Origin: Priestia aryabhattai B8W22
Lineage (GTDB): Bacteria > Bacillota > Bacilli > Bacillales > Bacillaceae_H
Length of the DNA stretch: 64,000 nt
Direction of reading: 5' to 3'
Assembly: GCF_000956595.1 (NCBI RefSeq)
Contig: NZ_JYOO01000012.1
Coordinates: 62,001 to 126,000, forward strand
Shown here: piece by piece, positions 31,726 to 40,144 of the stretch
Layout of the letters: each line of letters starts with the position of its first letter
How positions within the stretch are numbered: the stretch's first letter is position 1
Made by a program: the position numbers and the translations under genes
The notes under the pieces: generated by a model
Seen by the model: the letters and a program-made list of their open reading frames with translations, nothing else
What the model was told of the DNA's origin: nothing
Databases searched by the model: none

Positions 31726-32616
31726 TCAATATTTTTGATAACCTTCTTGTATAAGTGAAATAAATTGTTGAATAGGTGCTGTCAGCCATTTTTTCTTTTT
31801 AAATATGAGCTGTGAATAAAGATAAAATTCTTCATGATCAACCGGGATTTTAATCAATTTTCCGCTTTCAATCTCTTGTTTTACCGCTATTTCTGGTACA
31901 AGAGCAATACCTAAATTATCCGCTACGCACTGTTTAATCGCTTCAAGACTGCTAAATGAAATCACCGATTGCATATGAATACCTCTGCTGCGCATCATCT
32001 CTTCTAAAAGCGTACGATAAGGGCAGCCTCTCTCCGTTAAAATGATGGTTTCCCCTTCAAACTCTTCCATTACAACGTTGTTTTTTTCACTAAAAGAATG
32101 AGAAGGCGAAGCAATCATAACCATGTTTTCTTTTCGAATAGGAATCACTTCTAAATTTGAAGAGGTTTGAAGGCGATCAAGCAAAACGGCTACGTCATAC
32201 TTTCCGTCAATAATTCCTTGTGTTAAATTTGGACATAAACCCGCTTCTAGCATAATCTTTAGAGAAGGGTGCTGCTTTTTTAATTCCCTAATATACGGTG
32301 TAATAAAATAAGCGGCCAACGACTCCACGGTCCCTATCGAAACCGTGCCTCTTGCATCTTCGTTCGTAGTAAGACGCTCTTTTGCTTCATTTAATAACTC
32401 AGTTACTTGATTCACATAATAAAGCAATTCTTCACCAGGCTGAGTCAGCTTCATTTTTTGTCCTGTTCGTTCAAATAGTTTTTGACCGTAATGACCCTCT
32501 AATTTTTTTATATGAGTGGTAACGCTTGACTGAGCATACCCTAATTCCTCACCCGTTCGTGTATAGCTCCCCCACTTCGCTACTTCTTTGAATGTATATA
32601 AATAGTTAATATCCAT
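31726..32616 (-). CDS. LysR family transcriptional regulator
   Basis: The 296-aa regulator has the N-terminal LysR helix-turn-helix (YTRTGEELGYAQSSVTTHIK, about residues 18-37), the linker helix and a periplasmic-binding-like effector domain starting GTVSIGTVESLAAYFITPY. SD AAGGAG precedes the ATG. It lies upstream of, and on the same strand as, the iron alcohol dehydrogenase gene with an 85-nt gap; whether it controls that gene is not shown by the sequence. Confidence 0.9.
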   Translation of the reverse strand: MDINYLYTFKEVAKWGSYTRTGEELGYAQSSVTTHIKKLEGHYGQKLFERTGQKMKLTQPGEELLYYVNQVTELLNEAKERLTTNEDARGTVSIGTVESLAAYFITPYIRELKKQHPSLKIMLEAGLCPNLTQGIIDGKYDVAVLLDRLQTSSNLEVIPIRKENMVMIASPSHSFSEKNNVVMEEFEGETIILTERGCPYRTLLEEMMRSRGIHMQSVISFSSLEAIKQCVADNLGIALVPEIAVKQEIESGKLIKIPVDHEEFYLYSQLIFKKKKWLTAPIQQFISLIQEGYQKY

Positions 32617-32832
32617 ATGCTGCTCCTTATGTGCTGCTGTTTTGTTTCGTTATCCATATGCTAAAGCTGTTCTTAATCAGAACCTATACGTAAATAGAAT
32701 CAAAGTACAGTATAAGCGAACTCGTTTTGCCAAGCAATTTTATAGTCCCTAAAGATTCTTTTTATTTCAGGCAATTACACCGTTTTTTGTTCATAGAATT
32801 TAAAAAAACTATAAAAAGAAAGGGTGTATGTT

Positions 32833-32979
32833 GTGATAGATTATAAAGAAGTGCTCTATAAAGGAAAACGCTTTGTACTGATTCACGTATATGATTCAGG
32901 ATACTGTGAAATTCGACCGGTTAATCATTCTTTTAAAGTGGAACTTGTACGGTTAGATGAGGTAGAAGAATGCGGATAA
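32833..32979 (+). CDS. 48-aa small protein with its own terminator
   Basis: A GTG-started frame gives (M)IDYKEVLYKGKRFVLIHVYD and ends LVRLDEVEECG. It is soluble, rich in beta-forming residues, and preceded by GAAAGGGTG. A terminator follows its stop codon by 10 nt, which supports a real transcription unit. I do not recognise the family. Confidence 0.6.
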   Translation: MIDYKEVLYKGKRFVLIHVYDSGYCEIRPVNHSFKVELVRLDEVEECG

Positions 32980-32988
32980 CCGCGGTGA

Positions 32989-33014
32989 ACGCAGCCAATG
33001 CAGCTGCGTTTTTG
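32989..33014 (+). terminator. Terminator of the 48-codon gene
   Basis: The stem ACGCAGC/GCTGCGT (32989-32995, 33003-33009) is followed by TTTTT. Confidence 0.75.
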
Positions 33015-33146
33015 TTTGTATTATAAACAAGTGGATGAGATAAAAATAGCTGAATTGGCTGGCCTTTTACACAATTTCTTCCTGTATACTTTGTAACTAA
33101 GGATATCCGCACTTATTTAATTTATATATTTACCTGAGGTGATGAC

Positions 33147-34058
33147 ATGAAAAAAGGCTGGCTGGAATGGATATTATTATCCGTTGCGTTAATTTGGGGA
33201 GCCAATTATACAATCGGAAAATTTGGAGTTGCTCATATGTCTTCCATCCAATTTAGCGCGCTGCGTTTTATAATGGTTGCTCCTATTCTTTTACTTATTA
33301 CAGGAATCATAGAGCGAGGCATTCGTATCGAAAAAAAAGACTGGGGACGTTTAATAGCGGTCAGTATAGTAGGGGTTACGCTCTATCAAACGCTGTTTAT
33401 GGTATCCGTTAAGTATACGACAGCTACTAATGCTTCTTTACTTATTTCGATGTCTCCTATTTTCACAGGAATCTTAGCTATATTATATAAGCATGAAGCT
33501 TTTTCATTAAAAACGCAGCTAGGCTCTGTGCTTGCTTTTTTCGGGGCTGCGTTTGTACTGCTGTTTGGTCACTCTAGTCATGCGCTGTCGCAGCTTGCAT
33601 GGTTTGGAAACATCATGGGGATTGTAGCGGCCATTGCGTGGGGCTGGTATCCAATTTTAGCAAAACCTTTAGTCGTAAAATATTCTGCTTTACGCGTGAC
33701 TGCCTGGTCTGCTTTAATCGGAGCTATTCCGCTTACTGTCTACTGTCTTTTCACCTATCAAACGCTTATCTGGCCAACAGATATAGGCAGCTGGAGCTCT
33801 CTGGCATACTCTGTTCTGTTCGTGACGGTGTACGGGCTGGTAATGTGGTATGTAGGAATTGGAAAAATTGGATCTACAAAAGTAATGGTTTACATGTATG
33901 TCATTCCTTTGTTCGCCGTTGTTTTTGCTGCTGTAGCCATTGGAGAAACCATCAATTCCATGCAGCTGCTTGGAGGACTTATTATTTTTAGCGGTTTGTA
34001 TATTGTTAAAAAAAGCCCTGCTCCTAAAACAGCTCTCAAACTTAAAAAAGCAAACTAA
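33147..34058 (+). CDS. EamA/DMT superfamily transporter
   Basis: The 303-aa protein has ten membrane helices in two EamA repeats, with ALIWGANYTIGKFGVAHMSS at the start of the first and AIAWGWYPILAKPL in the second. Members export or import amino acids, nucleotides or other metabolites; no substrate can be assigned. SD GAGGTGAT precedes the ATG. Single gene. Confidence 0.9.
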   Translation: MKKGWLEWILLSVALIWGANYTIGKFGVAHMSSIQFSALRFIMVAPILLLITGIIERGIRIEKKDWGRLIAVSIVGVTLYQTLFMVSVKYTTATNASLLISMSPIFTGILAILYKHEAFSLKTQLGSVLAFFGAAFVLLFGHSSHALSQLAWFGNIMGIVAAIAWGWYPILAKPLVVKYSALRVTAWSALIGAIPLTVYCLFTYQTLIWPTDIGSWSSLAYSVLFVTVYGLVMWYVGIGKIGSTKVMVYMYVIPLFAVVFAAVAIGETINSMQLLGGLIIFSGLYIVKKSPAPKTALKLKKAN

Positions 34059-34127
34059 AATTAGTAGCGGATGCGGAGAAATTGCTAAAAGCTATTTTAA
34101 TAGTAAATCCACACTATAGATGACAGC

Positions 34128-34160
34128 GAATAACGCTCAGGCTTTTCCTGAGCGTTATTC
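34128..34160. terminator. Hairpin between convergent genes
   Basis: A perfect 13-bp stem (34128-34140 with 34148-34160, 7-nt loop) with only a weak T tract on either side, between the EamA gene and the MFS operon end. Confidence 0.65.
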
Positions 34161-34170
34161 TTATGAAATT

Positions 34171-34263
34171 TTACTGATCTAATTGAATAAAACGATTGTT
34201 AGCTTCATTTAACAACTCTTTTATATCATGCTCCCCAAGGTACGTTAGCCTGATGATCTTCAT
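34171..34263 (-). CDS. Possible 30-aa ORF translationally coupled to the MFS gene
   Basis: The frame MKIIRLTYLGEHDIKELLNE... ends FIQLDQ. Its ATG overlaps the MFS stop codon as ATGA (34260-34263), a classic coupling arrangement, and its stop lies just before the terminator hairpin. No family is recognisable and it could be fortuitous. Confidence 0.35.
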   Translation of the reverse strand: MKIIRLTYLGEHDIKELLNEANNRFIQLDQ

Positions 34264-35492
34264 ATATTCTCTCTCCGTTCAACAGGTGATTTTGTTTCGA
34301 CAGACTGCTTGTTATGAACTAATACTGCAATACCTATGAGAGACGTTACCAGCAATAGGAAGCTTGCAAATAGATATACAAACCTCACCCCAAAGAAGTC
34401 GGCTACTGTACCTACAAACGCGATAGAAAGAATAAACGCACCCTGTACAAGAGTTGATTTTGCCGCTATTACTTTAGGAAGCATCCCATTGCTGCAGATA
34501 TTTTGATAAATGGTTTCCTGAGCTACATCTCGAAGCTGATAGGCAGGACCCATCATTATCAAAAGTATTAAAGCTAGATACGGGTTCGTTACTAGACCAT
34601 AAAAACCGGTTAAAACAGCATAACCAATTGAGCCTGCGAACATAAGAAGCAAAAGCCTTCCTTTTACTATAGAAGACATTCGATACACGATAATTCCTCC
34701 GACTATGCTTCCGACATAATATGCACCGTTTATATATCCCCACCATGCTTCTCCTTTTCCAAGCACTTCTTTCACAAAAGAAAGAGTAATAGCTCCAATC
34801 CAAATGGTTCCAACGAGTGATTCAATTATGTCCATTATAACGAGTGCTCTGATGCGTTTATGTATCCATAAAAAACGCCATCCTTCCATCAGCTTTACCA
34901 CGCTTCGCTTTTCTGGTTGCTTGTGCGTATGGGCTTCTTTTATAAACAATAAGCAAACAAACGAGAACAATAAAAGACCTGCCGTTATAAATAGAGAATA
35001 AGTGACCCCCGTTAAAGACAAAACGAAACCACCAAGGGACCACCCTGCAAATAGAAAGGTTTGGTCAATTGTTGAAAGCAAACTGTTCGCCTGCATTCTT
35101 TGGCTATCACTTACTAAGCTGCGGACAACCGACGTTTTGAAAATGAAAAAAAAGCCGTTAAAAAAAGAAATGATCCCAACAATGACAAAACACATCGCTA
35201 GTACTGTGACTGTAAATTCTTGTGTGAATAGCATATACAATCCAGCGAGCATTCCTATTTGTATAACCTGTACAGCCCGCATAATATGAATAGATTTATA
35301 TGTATCGGCTAGTAAAGGTACGCTAAGGCCACTAAGGAAGCGAGCAAGTAAGCTCGTCATTGTAATCATTGATGCAAGAGCTGTTGAACCAGTGTTGTGA
35401 TTTATATAGGAAGTGAGGGCCATTGTATAAAGAACAAAACCTACATTTGTGGTTACTTGACTTGCTGCTAAAAAATAAAAACGCTGAGTCAA
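34260..35492 (-). CDS. MFS transporter
   Basis: The 410-aa protein has about twelve membrane helices in two halves and MFS_3-like features: helices 2-3 LLARFLSGLSVPLLADTYKS, FFNGFFFIFKTSVVRSLVSD, and a long cytoplasmic central loop with KEAHTHKQPEKRSVVKLMEG. It is probably a drug or metabolite exporter. The start is TTG at 35492, 6 nt after AAAGGAG. A 30-codon ORF may be coupled to its end. Confidence 0.83.
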   Translation of the reverse strand: MTQRFYFLAASQVTTNVGFVLYTMALTSYINHNTGSTALASMITMTSLLARFLSGLSVPLLADTYKSIHIMRAVQVIQIGMLAGLYMLFTQEFTVTVLAMCFVIVGIISFFNGFFFIFKTSVVRSLVSDSQRMQANSLLSTIDQTFLFAGWSLGGFVLSLTGVTYSLFITAGLLLFSFVCLLFIKEAHTHKQPEKRSVVKLMEGWRFLWIHKRIRALVIMDIIESLVGTIWIGAITLSFVKEVLGKGEAWWGYINGAYYVGSIVGGIIVYRMSSIVKGRLLLLMFAGSIGYAVLTGFYGLVTNPYLALILLIMMGPAYQLRDVAQETIYQNICSNGMLPKVIAAKSTLVQGAFILSIAFVGTVADFFGVRFVYLFASFLLLVTSLIGIAVLVHNKQSVETKSPVERRENI

Positions 35493-35574
35493 TTTTTTCT
35501 CCTTTCTGTTAGACGTAACATGTAAAGGGATAATACTTTTTTGTTAATTTTTCCCTTTTTAAACTATAACACTA

Positions 35575-35602
35575 TTTGACGAAATCCAAAACTATCTATA
35601 AT
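35575..35602 (+). promoter_or_regulatory. Promoter of the secreted-protein gene
   Basis: The -35 is TTTGAC (35575-35580), the spacer is 16 bp and the -10 is TATAAT (35597-35602). The leader is very short, about 13 nt to the start codon. Confidence 0.5.
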
Positions 35603-35621
35603 TTAGTAGATGGAGGTTTTT

Positions 35622-36023
35622 ATGTTTAAATATAGTTTTCTTATTGTTCTTATCGCTTTTTTACTTATTAACTTTAACGGTCAGGAAAATCAAATTGTAG
35701 GAGGCAAAATAAAAAAGGAACGAAGTGAGGTTTTCTTTGGCGAATACGACAGCTTTACGGGCCGCTACTCCAGGAGTATTAAACTCAAAAAAGGCGTAAC
35801 CTACGCTTTTACGCTATCTAAAAACACCAAAAGCGGAGACCTGTCCCTGTACGTAGAAGATCCAAAACAGACACGTTTTTTTGAAATGACTAATAACTCT
35901 CTTTATTTAACACCTGAAAAAACGAGGAGATATCGTATTAATTTTGTAGGCTCTGAGCATAAAGGCTCTTTTCAGCTTTACTGGAAAAGCAGTAATCAAA
36001 AAGAGAGCGAAAGATTTGTGTAA
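35622..36023 (+). CDS. Small secreted or membrane-anchored protein, unknown
   Basis: The 133-aa protein starts with a hydrophobic signal segment (MFKYSFLIVLIAFLLI) and continues as a polar, beta-rich domain with KKGVTYAFTLSKNTKSGDLS, LYVEDPKQTRFFEM and FVGSEHKGSFQLYWK. The fold looks like a small extracytoplasmic beta-sandwich; I cannot name it. The ATG at 35622 has GGAGG 5 nt upstream. It is followed 39 nt later by a VOC-family gene and may be co-transcribed. Confidence 0.68.
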   Translation: MFKYSFLIVLIAFLLINFNGQENQIVGGKIKKERSEVFFGEYDSFTGRYSRSIKLKKGVTYAFTLSKNTKSGDLSLYVEDPKQTRFFEMTNNSLYLTPEKTRRYRINFVGSEHKGSFQLYWKSSNQKESERFV

Positions 36024-36062
36024 TACCGTTTTAGACAACGTTTAAACGAGGAGGAATGGTTT

Positions 36063-36734
36063 ATGATTATTAATCAGGCTGTCCTGTACACTCACCTACT
36101 GGACGAAATGAAGGATTTTTATGTAGATTTTCTCGATTTCCCATTAACCACCGCTTCACCGCGTTCTTTTTCCATTAAAGTTGGTGAAAGTGAGCTCACT
36201 TTTAAAGAAAGTGCTCTACATACAAAGCCCTTTTACCATTTTGCTTTTAATGTTCCAGCAAACCGCTTTATGGAAGCGAAACAATGGGCTACTCAAAGAG
36301 TCTTCCTCAATACAGAAGAGAAGAAAGATGAGATTTATTTTGAAGCATTTGATGCTCATTCGTTTTATTTTGAAGATCCTGCTCATAATATTGTTGAATA
36401 CATTTCAAGACATTCAGACTGCCCGCCATCCAACGACCCCTTTTCTTCTAAGTCGCTTTTAAGCATAGGAGAAATCAACTTGACAACGCCTCATGTCCGC
36501 TCTGTAGGGACACAGCTTATTAACTCCCGTATCACCGTGCGCAACAGCAGACCGTTAAACGAAACCTTTAACTTTTTAGGAAGCGGCAGTGCATTTTTTC
36601 TTGTAGGGGCGCCTAAAAGACGGTGGTTTTTTTCGGACCGAGACTCTGAAGTTCATCCATTAACGGTGAAGGTTAATCATTCTCTAACGCTTGCGCTCGA
36701 CGAAGAAGGAATGTTGAATATTACGCAAGAATGA
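36063..36734 (+). CDS. VOC (glyoxalase/dioxygenase) superfamily protein
   Basis: The 223-aa protein begins NQAVLYTHLLDEMKDFYVDF and has SFYFEDPAHNIVEYISRH near residue 110, the characteristic beta-alpha-beta-beta-beta VOC module with a glutamate ligand. The C-terminal half may be a second, more diverged module. The family covers lyases, dioxygenases and resistance proteins; substrate unknown. SD GAGGAGG is well placed. Confidence 0.82.
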   Translation: MIINQAVLYTHLLDEMKDFYVDFLDFPLTTASPRSFSIKVGESELTFKESALHTKPFYHFAFNVPANRFMEAKQWATQRVFLNTEEKKDEIYFEAFDAHSFYFEDPAHNIVEYISRHSDCPPSNDPFSSKSLLSIGEINLTTPHVRSVGTQLINSRITVRNSRPLNETFNFLGSGSAFFLVGAPKRRWFFSDRDSEVHPLTVKVNHSLTLALDEEGMLNITQE

Positions 36735-36749
36735 TTGTTTTTTCAATAA

Positions 36750-36788
36750 AGCCACGTAACAAGCGAACTTGTTACGTGGCTGTTTTTG
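36750..36788. terminator. Bidirectional terminator
   Basis: A perfect 14-bp stem (36750-36763 with 36768-36781), 4-nt loop CGAA, T run on the plus strand. Confidence 0.9.
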
Positions 36789-36812
36789 TTCAAAATTCAG
36801 CTCGTACTCCAC

Positions 36813-37325
36813 CTATAGGTTTTGTATATAGCTCTCGATGTCCTTTCTGTTCATCAGCATAAAAACCTTGCATTCCTCATCTTTTTTAAGTTTTTTAAAC
36901 CGGTTTCTCATCTTTTTTTGCCGTTCTCGGTACGTAGTAAGAATAAACGTAAAAAATGACCAATCTACTTTTTCAGGGCATCCTTTTGCCATATCTTCAC
37001 GCGTTTTTCTTGCATATACAATCCTCCGCTTTATTACTCGGTACACACAAACGATTAGCGGCAGCTCTAAATAAATGATGGTATCTGCACGCTTCACTCG
37101 CAGGTCATACGAATTGCTGTAGTTCCCGTCGATAATCCAGCTGTCTTTTTTTACAATGTGCTCCTGCAATTCTCTAAAACTATCATTGTCTCTTTCCTTC
37201 CAGCCCGGCTGCCAATACAGGCTGTCTAAATGATGTACTTCTAAATCAAGCTTTTCCCCTAATTTTTTGGCAAATGTGGACTTTCCTACTCCTGGAGAAA
37301 CGCCCATTACCAGCACTCTTTTCAT
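36813..37325 (-). CDS. P-loop kinase-like protein (FlaR/topology-modulation type)
   Basis: The 170-aa protein has the Walker A motif GVSPGVGKSTFAKKL at residues about 7-21, then HHLDSLYWQPGWKERD and SWIIDGNYSNSYDLR, the pattern of adenylate-kinase-like proteins annotated as DNA topology modulation protein FlaR. The biochemical role is not established; nucleotide or small-molecule kinase activity is likely. A second member of the family lies at 49.9 kb. Confidence 0.8.
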   Translation of the reverse strand: MKRVLVMGVSPGVGKSTFAKKLGEKLDLEVHHLDSLYWQPGWKERDNDSFRELQEHIVKKDSWIIDGNYSNSYDLRVKRADTIIYLELPLIVCVYRVIKRRIVYARKTREDMAKGCPEKVDWSFFTFILTTYRERQKKMRNRFKKLKKDEECKVFMLMNRKDIESYIQNL

Positions 37326-37579
37326 CTCATCACCTTACCTTTTTAAAAACTAAAGCTAATTGAAGAGAAGGCAACTGTTTGTAGCTGACTCGGTGTAATC
37401 AAAACGGACTGCTGTATAAAGCAGCTTCATGTTAGCATCTTTATTTCCGTAGTTTTCAGATAACATATAAACATTCATCATAAATTTCTGTATTCCTTCT
37501 TGCTTTATAGTAAATAGGTTGCTTTTATTAATCGTTTCCTTTACCTTAAATGTGAGTATATAAAAGTAAGGTGAAAAAA

Positions 37580-37810
37580 ATGAATGCATCTATGCTAAAG
37601 AGATTTTTACGAAACCTCGGGATTTTTATTTATATTGTCATTGCAGCTATTAATATTTACTTAACGAGAAATGACTTGGGCGATATGCTTACTCGCCTTG
37701 TGCTGTTGACTATTTTACTCCCTTTGTTTTTTAGTTTTGTGTATGCGTTAGGAAAATCACATTTTAAAAGACAAGAAGAGCTCGCTGAACAAGAGAAGAA
37801 AAAAGAGTAA
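37580..37810 (+). CDS. Small two-helix membrane protein, unknown
   Basis: The 76-aa protein has a basic N-terminus, two membrane helices (about residues 11-29 and 40-60) and a charged tail EELAEQEKKKE. The ATG at 37580 follows TAAGG by 8 nt. A strong bidirectional terminator follows directly. Function unknown. Confidence 0.6.
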   Translation: MNASMLKRFLRNLGIFIYIVIAAINIYLTRNDLGDMLTRLVLLTILLPLFFSFVYALGKSHFKRQEELAEQEKKKE

Positions 37811-37811
37811 A

Positions 37812-37860
37812 AAAAGCCTTTTATAGAGGGGGATTCCCCTTTCTAAAAGGCTTTTACTTT
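37812..37860. terminator. Strong bidirectional terminator
   Basis: A 20-bp stem (37812-37831 with 37836-37855) with one mismatch and a 4-nt loop lies between convergent genes and overlaps the last codons of the minus-strand gene. Confidence 0.9.
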
Positions 37861-38213
37861 TTTTCATATAACTGAACATTAACTACATTAGGATTAACGT
37901 GATACTGCTTGGCAAGTTGATTTACGACTTTCTGAATCTCCTTCTTCTTATAGGAAGAAAGTTGTTCGGCGGGCAGAAGAACCAGAACTTGAGCTTCCGC
38001 ATAGTCATTCAGCACTCTAACTTCTTGAAAACCATGCTGCGTCAAAAAAGCTTTTAACGCTTTTTCAAAGCCTGTGCTTTCTTTTTGAACAACTATAGAA
38101 GGCTGATCGTAAGAAAATAGCGAAATCTCTTCCTCTTCAGGCTTTGTATACACCGCCCAAGCAGTTGTCAGCACTGTGACCGCAATCCCAACATTCAATA
38201 TCCACACTTTCAT
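37854..38213 (-). CDS. Small anchored extracytoplasmic protein, unknown
   Basis: The 119-aa protein has an N-terminal signal-anchor (WILNVGIAVTVLTTAWAVYT), an acidic stretch and then an alpha-beta domain with GFEKALKAFLTQHGFQEV and LAKQYHVNPNVVNVQLYE. The domain resembles small ferredoxin-like folds but no family is clear. SD AAAGGAG is present. Single gene. Confidence 0.65.
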   Translation of the reverse strand: MKVWILNVGIAVTVLTTAWAVYTKPEEEEISLFSYDQPSIVVQKESTGFEKALKAFLTQHGFQEVRVLNDYAEAQVLVLLPAEQLSSYKKKEIQKVVNQLAKQYHVNPNVVNVQLYEKK

Positions 38214-38275
38214 ATCATGAACGCTCCTTTTAATCGAGTTTGTTCATGATATGAAAAGATTTATTGGTTCATGCG

Positions 38276-39037
38276 TTATCTTCCTAACCATCCTCCGTCT
38301 ACGGCAAGCAAGTGTCCATGAATATAAGCAGACGCATCAGATGCTAAAAAGACAACCGCTCCTTTAAAATCATCTGCCTGTCCCCATCTGCCTGCAGGAA
38401 TACGTTCAATGATTTGTCTGCTGCGCGTTTCATCGTTAATAAGTGCTTCATTCATATCAGTGGCAATGTACCCTGGTACAATTCCATTAACGTTTACGCC
38501 TTTTGCTGCCCATTCATTAGACAAAGCCTTTGTAAGCTGAGCAACGCCGCCTTTTGCTGCGGCATAAGCTGGAACGGTAATGCCTCCTTGGTAAGAAAGC
38601 AAAGATGCCATATTAATGATTTTTCCGCTTCCTTGTTTAAGCATTTGGCGGCCCGCCTGCTGACATAACAACCATACGGTTTTTAAATTAACGTTCATAA
38701 CAGCGTCCCAATCTTCTTCTGCAAAGTCTACAGCGGGCGAACGTCTTTGAATGCCCGCGTTGTTCACTAAAATATCGAGCTTGCCAAAATAAGCAACAAC
38801 CGATGAGATCGCTTCGCTTACTTCAGAAGCATTTTCTAGATCACAATTAATAATAAAACATTTTCTTCCGAGACGTTCAATTTCTTCTTTTACTCCAAGA
38901 AATTCCTTTGATCGCTGCAGCAGAGCAATGTCCGAACCTGCTTCTGCCAAAGCAATCGCCATTGATCTTCCAATTCCTCTTGTTGCTCCTGTAATTGCTG
39001 CTACTTTACCATCTAAAGAAAACAAATCTACTGTCAT
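38276..39037 (-). CDS. kduD: SDR oxidoreductase, KduD-like (2-dehydro-3-deoxygluconate 5-dehydrogenase type)
   Basis: The 253-aa SDR enzyme has the NAD site AAITGATRGIGRSMAIALAE, DILVNNAGIQRR, catalytic serine in INMASLLSYQGG and YAAAK (Tyr and Lys). The DLFSLDGKVAAITGATRGIG start and the IPAGRWGQADDFKGAVVFLA end are typical of KduD-type dehydrogenases of sugar-acid catabolism. Its ATG overlaps the stop of the zinc dehydrogenase as ATGA, so the two are coupled. The exact substrate (ketodeoxygluconate or another sugar acid) is an inference. Confidence 0.82.
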   Translation of the reverse strand: MTVDLFSLDGKVAAITGATRGIGRSMAIALAEAGSDIALLQRSKEFLGVKEEIERLGRKCFIINCDLENASEVSEAISSVVAYFGKLDILVNNAGIQRRSPAVDFAEEDWDAVMNVNLKTVWLLCQQAGRQMLKQGSGKIINMASLLSYQGGITVPAYAAAKGGVAQLTKALSNEWAAKGVNVNGIVPGYIATDMNEALINDETRSRQIIERIPAGRWGQADDFKGAVVFLASDASAYIHGHLLAVDGGWLGR

Positions 39038-40065
39038 TGTTCATTCTCCTCTCCGTTTGGTGCAAATAAAACCTTAAGTGATTCATCAGGCCGCTGCATA
39101 AGCTCAAACCCCGCTTGAATATCTTCAAGCTGCAGTTTATGAGAAATTAAAGAATCTGCTGCTATTTCACCGTTTGCCAGTAAATCAATAGCCGTCTGAA
39201 AATCTTCCTTTGTATAACATCTCGTTGTAGTTAATGAAATTTCCTTAAAGTGCATCGCTGCTAAATCTACTTCTGGAGCGCTTTTGTATACGCTCACCAC
39301 CACAATCTCTCCTTGAATACGGCTTGTTTCAACCATTTGTTTTGCTGTAATTTGATTTCCGGCTACTTCAAATACAACGTCTGCACCGACGCTATTCGTA
39401 AGCAAACGCACTTCTTTTACGACGTCTCTTTTCGCTGCATCAATTGGTATAAAGCCAAGTTCTTTCGCCTTAGTTAAGCGATAAGAACTAATATCTGAAA
39501 TCATTACTTTTTTTGCTCCTGCTCGTTTCGCAATCATTCCGATCAGCAGTCCAATAGGTCCTGCCCCTAAAATGACAGCTTGGTCTCCTACTTTCAACCG
39601 CGAGCGTCGCACTGTATGTACGGCAACCGCTACAGGTTCTGCAAGAGCAGCATGCGCGCTAGACAGTTTCTCTGGTAAGAGGTGAAGGCGATGAATTGGA
39701 ACAGCCACGTGCTGCGCGAACCCTCCATCTTGATCAATGCCAATTAATTTTAACTTCTTACAAACATGAAACTGTCCTCTTACACAGGCTTCGCAAATTC
39801 TGCAGCTAAGCGTAGGTTCAACTGCTACGCGGTCACCTAAAGAAAATTTCGTTTCCCCTTGAATCTCTTCTATAACTCCGCTGAATTCATGTCCCATAGT
39901 GAGTGGTGCTTGTGCTCTAGGGTGTTTTCCAAAATAAATCATCATATCCGTTCCGCAAATTCCAGCATGAGATACTTTTACCAGCGCTTCTCCTTCTTTT
40001 ATAACCGGTTTCGCTTTTTCCTGCATAACGGCTTTTGTTTCTGAAACATAGACACCTGCTTTCAT
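39034..40065 (-). CDS. Zinc-dependent medium-chain dehydrogenase (sorbitol/threonine dehydrogenase type)
   Basis: The 343-aa MDR enzyme has the catalytic zinc region GICGTDMMIYFG and MGHEFSGVIEE, the structural zinc cysteines in CRICEACVRGQFHVCKK, and the nucleotide site AVILGAGPIGLLIGMIAKRA. It should oxidise a polyol or sugar acid with NAD. The ATG at 40065 is chosen because the family N-terminus begins there and GGAG precedes it. It lies between a GntR regulator and a KduD-like SDR in one operon. Confidence 0.87.
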   Translation of the reverse strand: MKAGVYVSETKAVMQEKAKPVIKEGEALVKVSHAGICGTDMMIYFGKHPRAQAPLTMGHEFSGVIEEIQGETKFSLGDRVAVEPTLSCRICEACVRGQFHVCKKLKLIGIDQDGGFAQHVAVPIHRLHLLPEKLSSAHAALAEPVAVAVHTVRRSRLKVGDQAVILGAGPIGLLIGMIAKRAGAKKVMISDISSYRLTKAKELGFIPIDAAKRDVVKEVRLLTNSVGADVVFEVAGNQITAKQMVETSRIQGEIVVVSVYKSAPEVDLAAMHFKEISLTTTRCYTKEDFQTAIDLLANGEIAADSLISHKLQLEDIQAGFELMQRPDESLKVLFAPNGEENEQ

Positions 40066-40085
40066 TTCTCCATCCCCTTTGTATA

Positions 40086-40097
40086 CTTGTCGACAAG
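40086..40097. promoter_or_regulatory. GntR-type operator 2
   Basis: CTTGTCGACAAG is a perfect palindrome that shares CTTGT..ACAAG with the palindrome at 40857-40868. It lies 21 nt before the dehydrogenase start, between gntR and its target. Confidence 0.6.
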
Positions 40098-40144
40098 ATA
40101 AAAATAAAAAGGTCCAAAAACATTTTGAATCCTTTATCCCTTTT

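Noticed and set aside
35622-36734. Toxin-antitoxin or secreted effector/immunity pair (secreted protein plus VOC protein)
   Set aside because: VOC proteins can give resistance, but nothing in the first protein suggests toxicity and a 39-nt gap is unremarkable.
37356-37589. 77-codon minus-strand ORF
   Set aside because: It overlaps the start of a better-supported plus-strand gene, has no SD at its start, and its internal ATG is poorly spaced.
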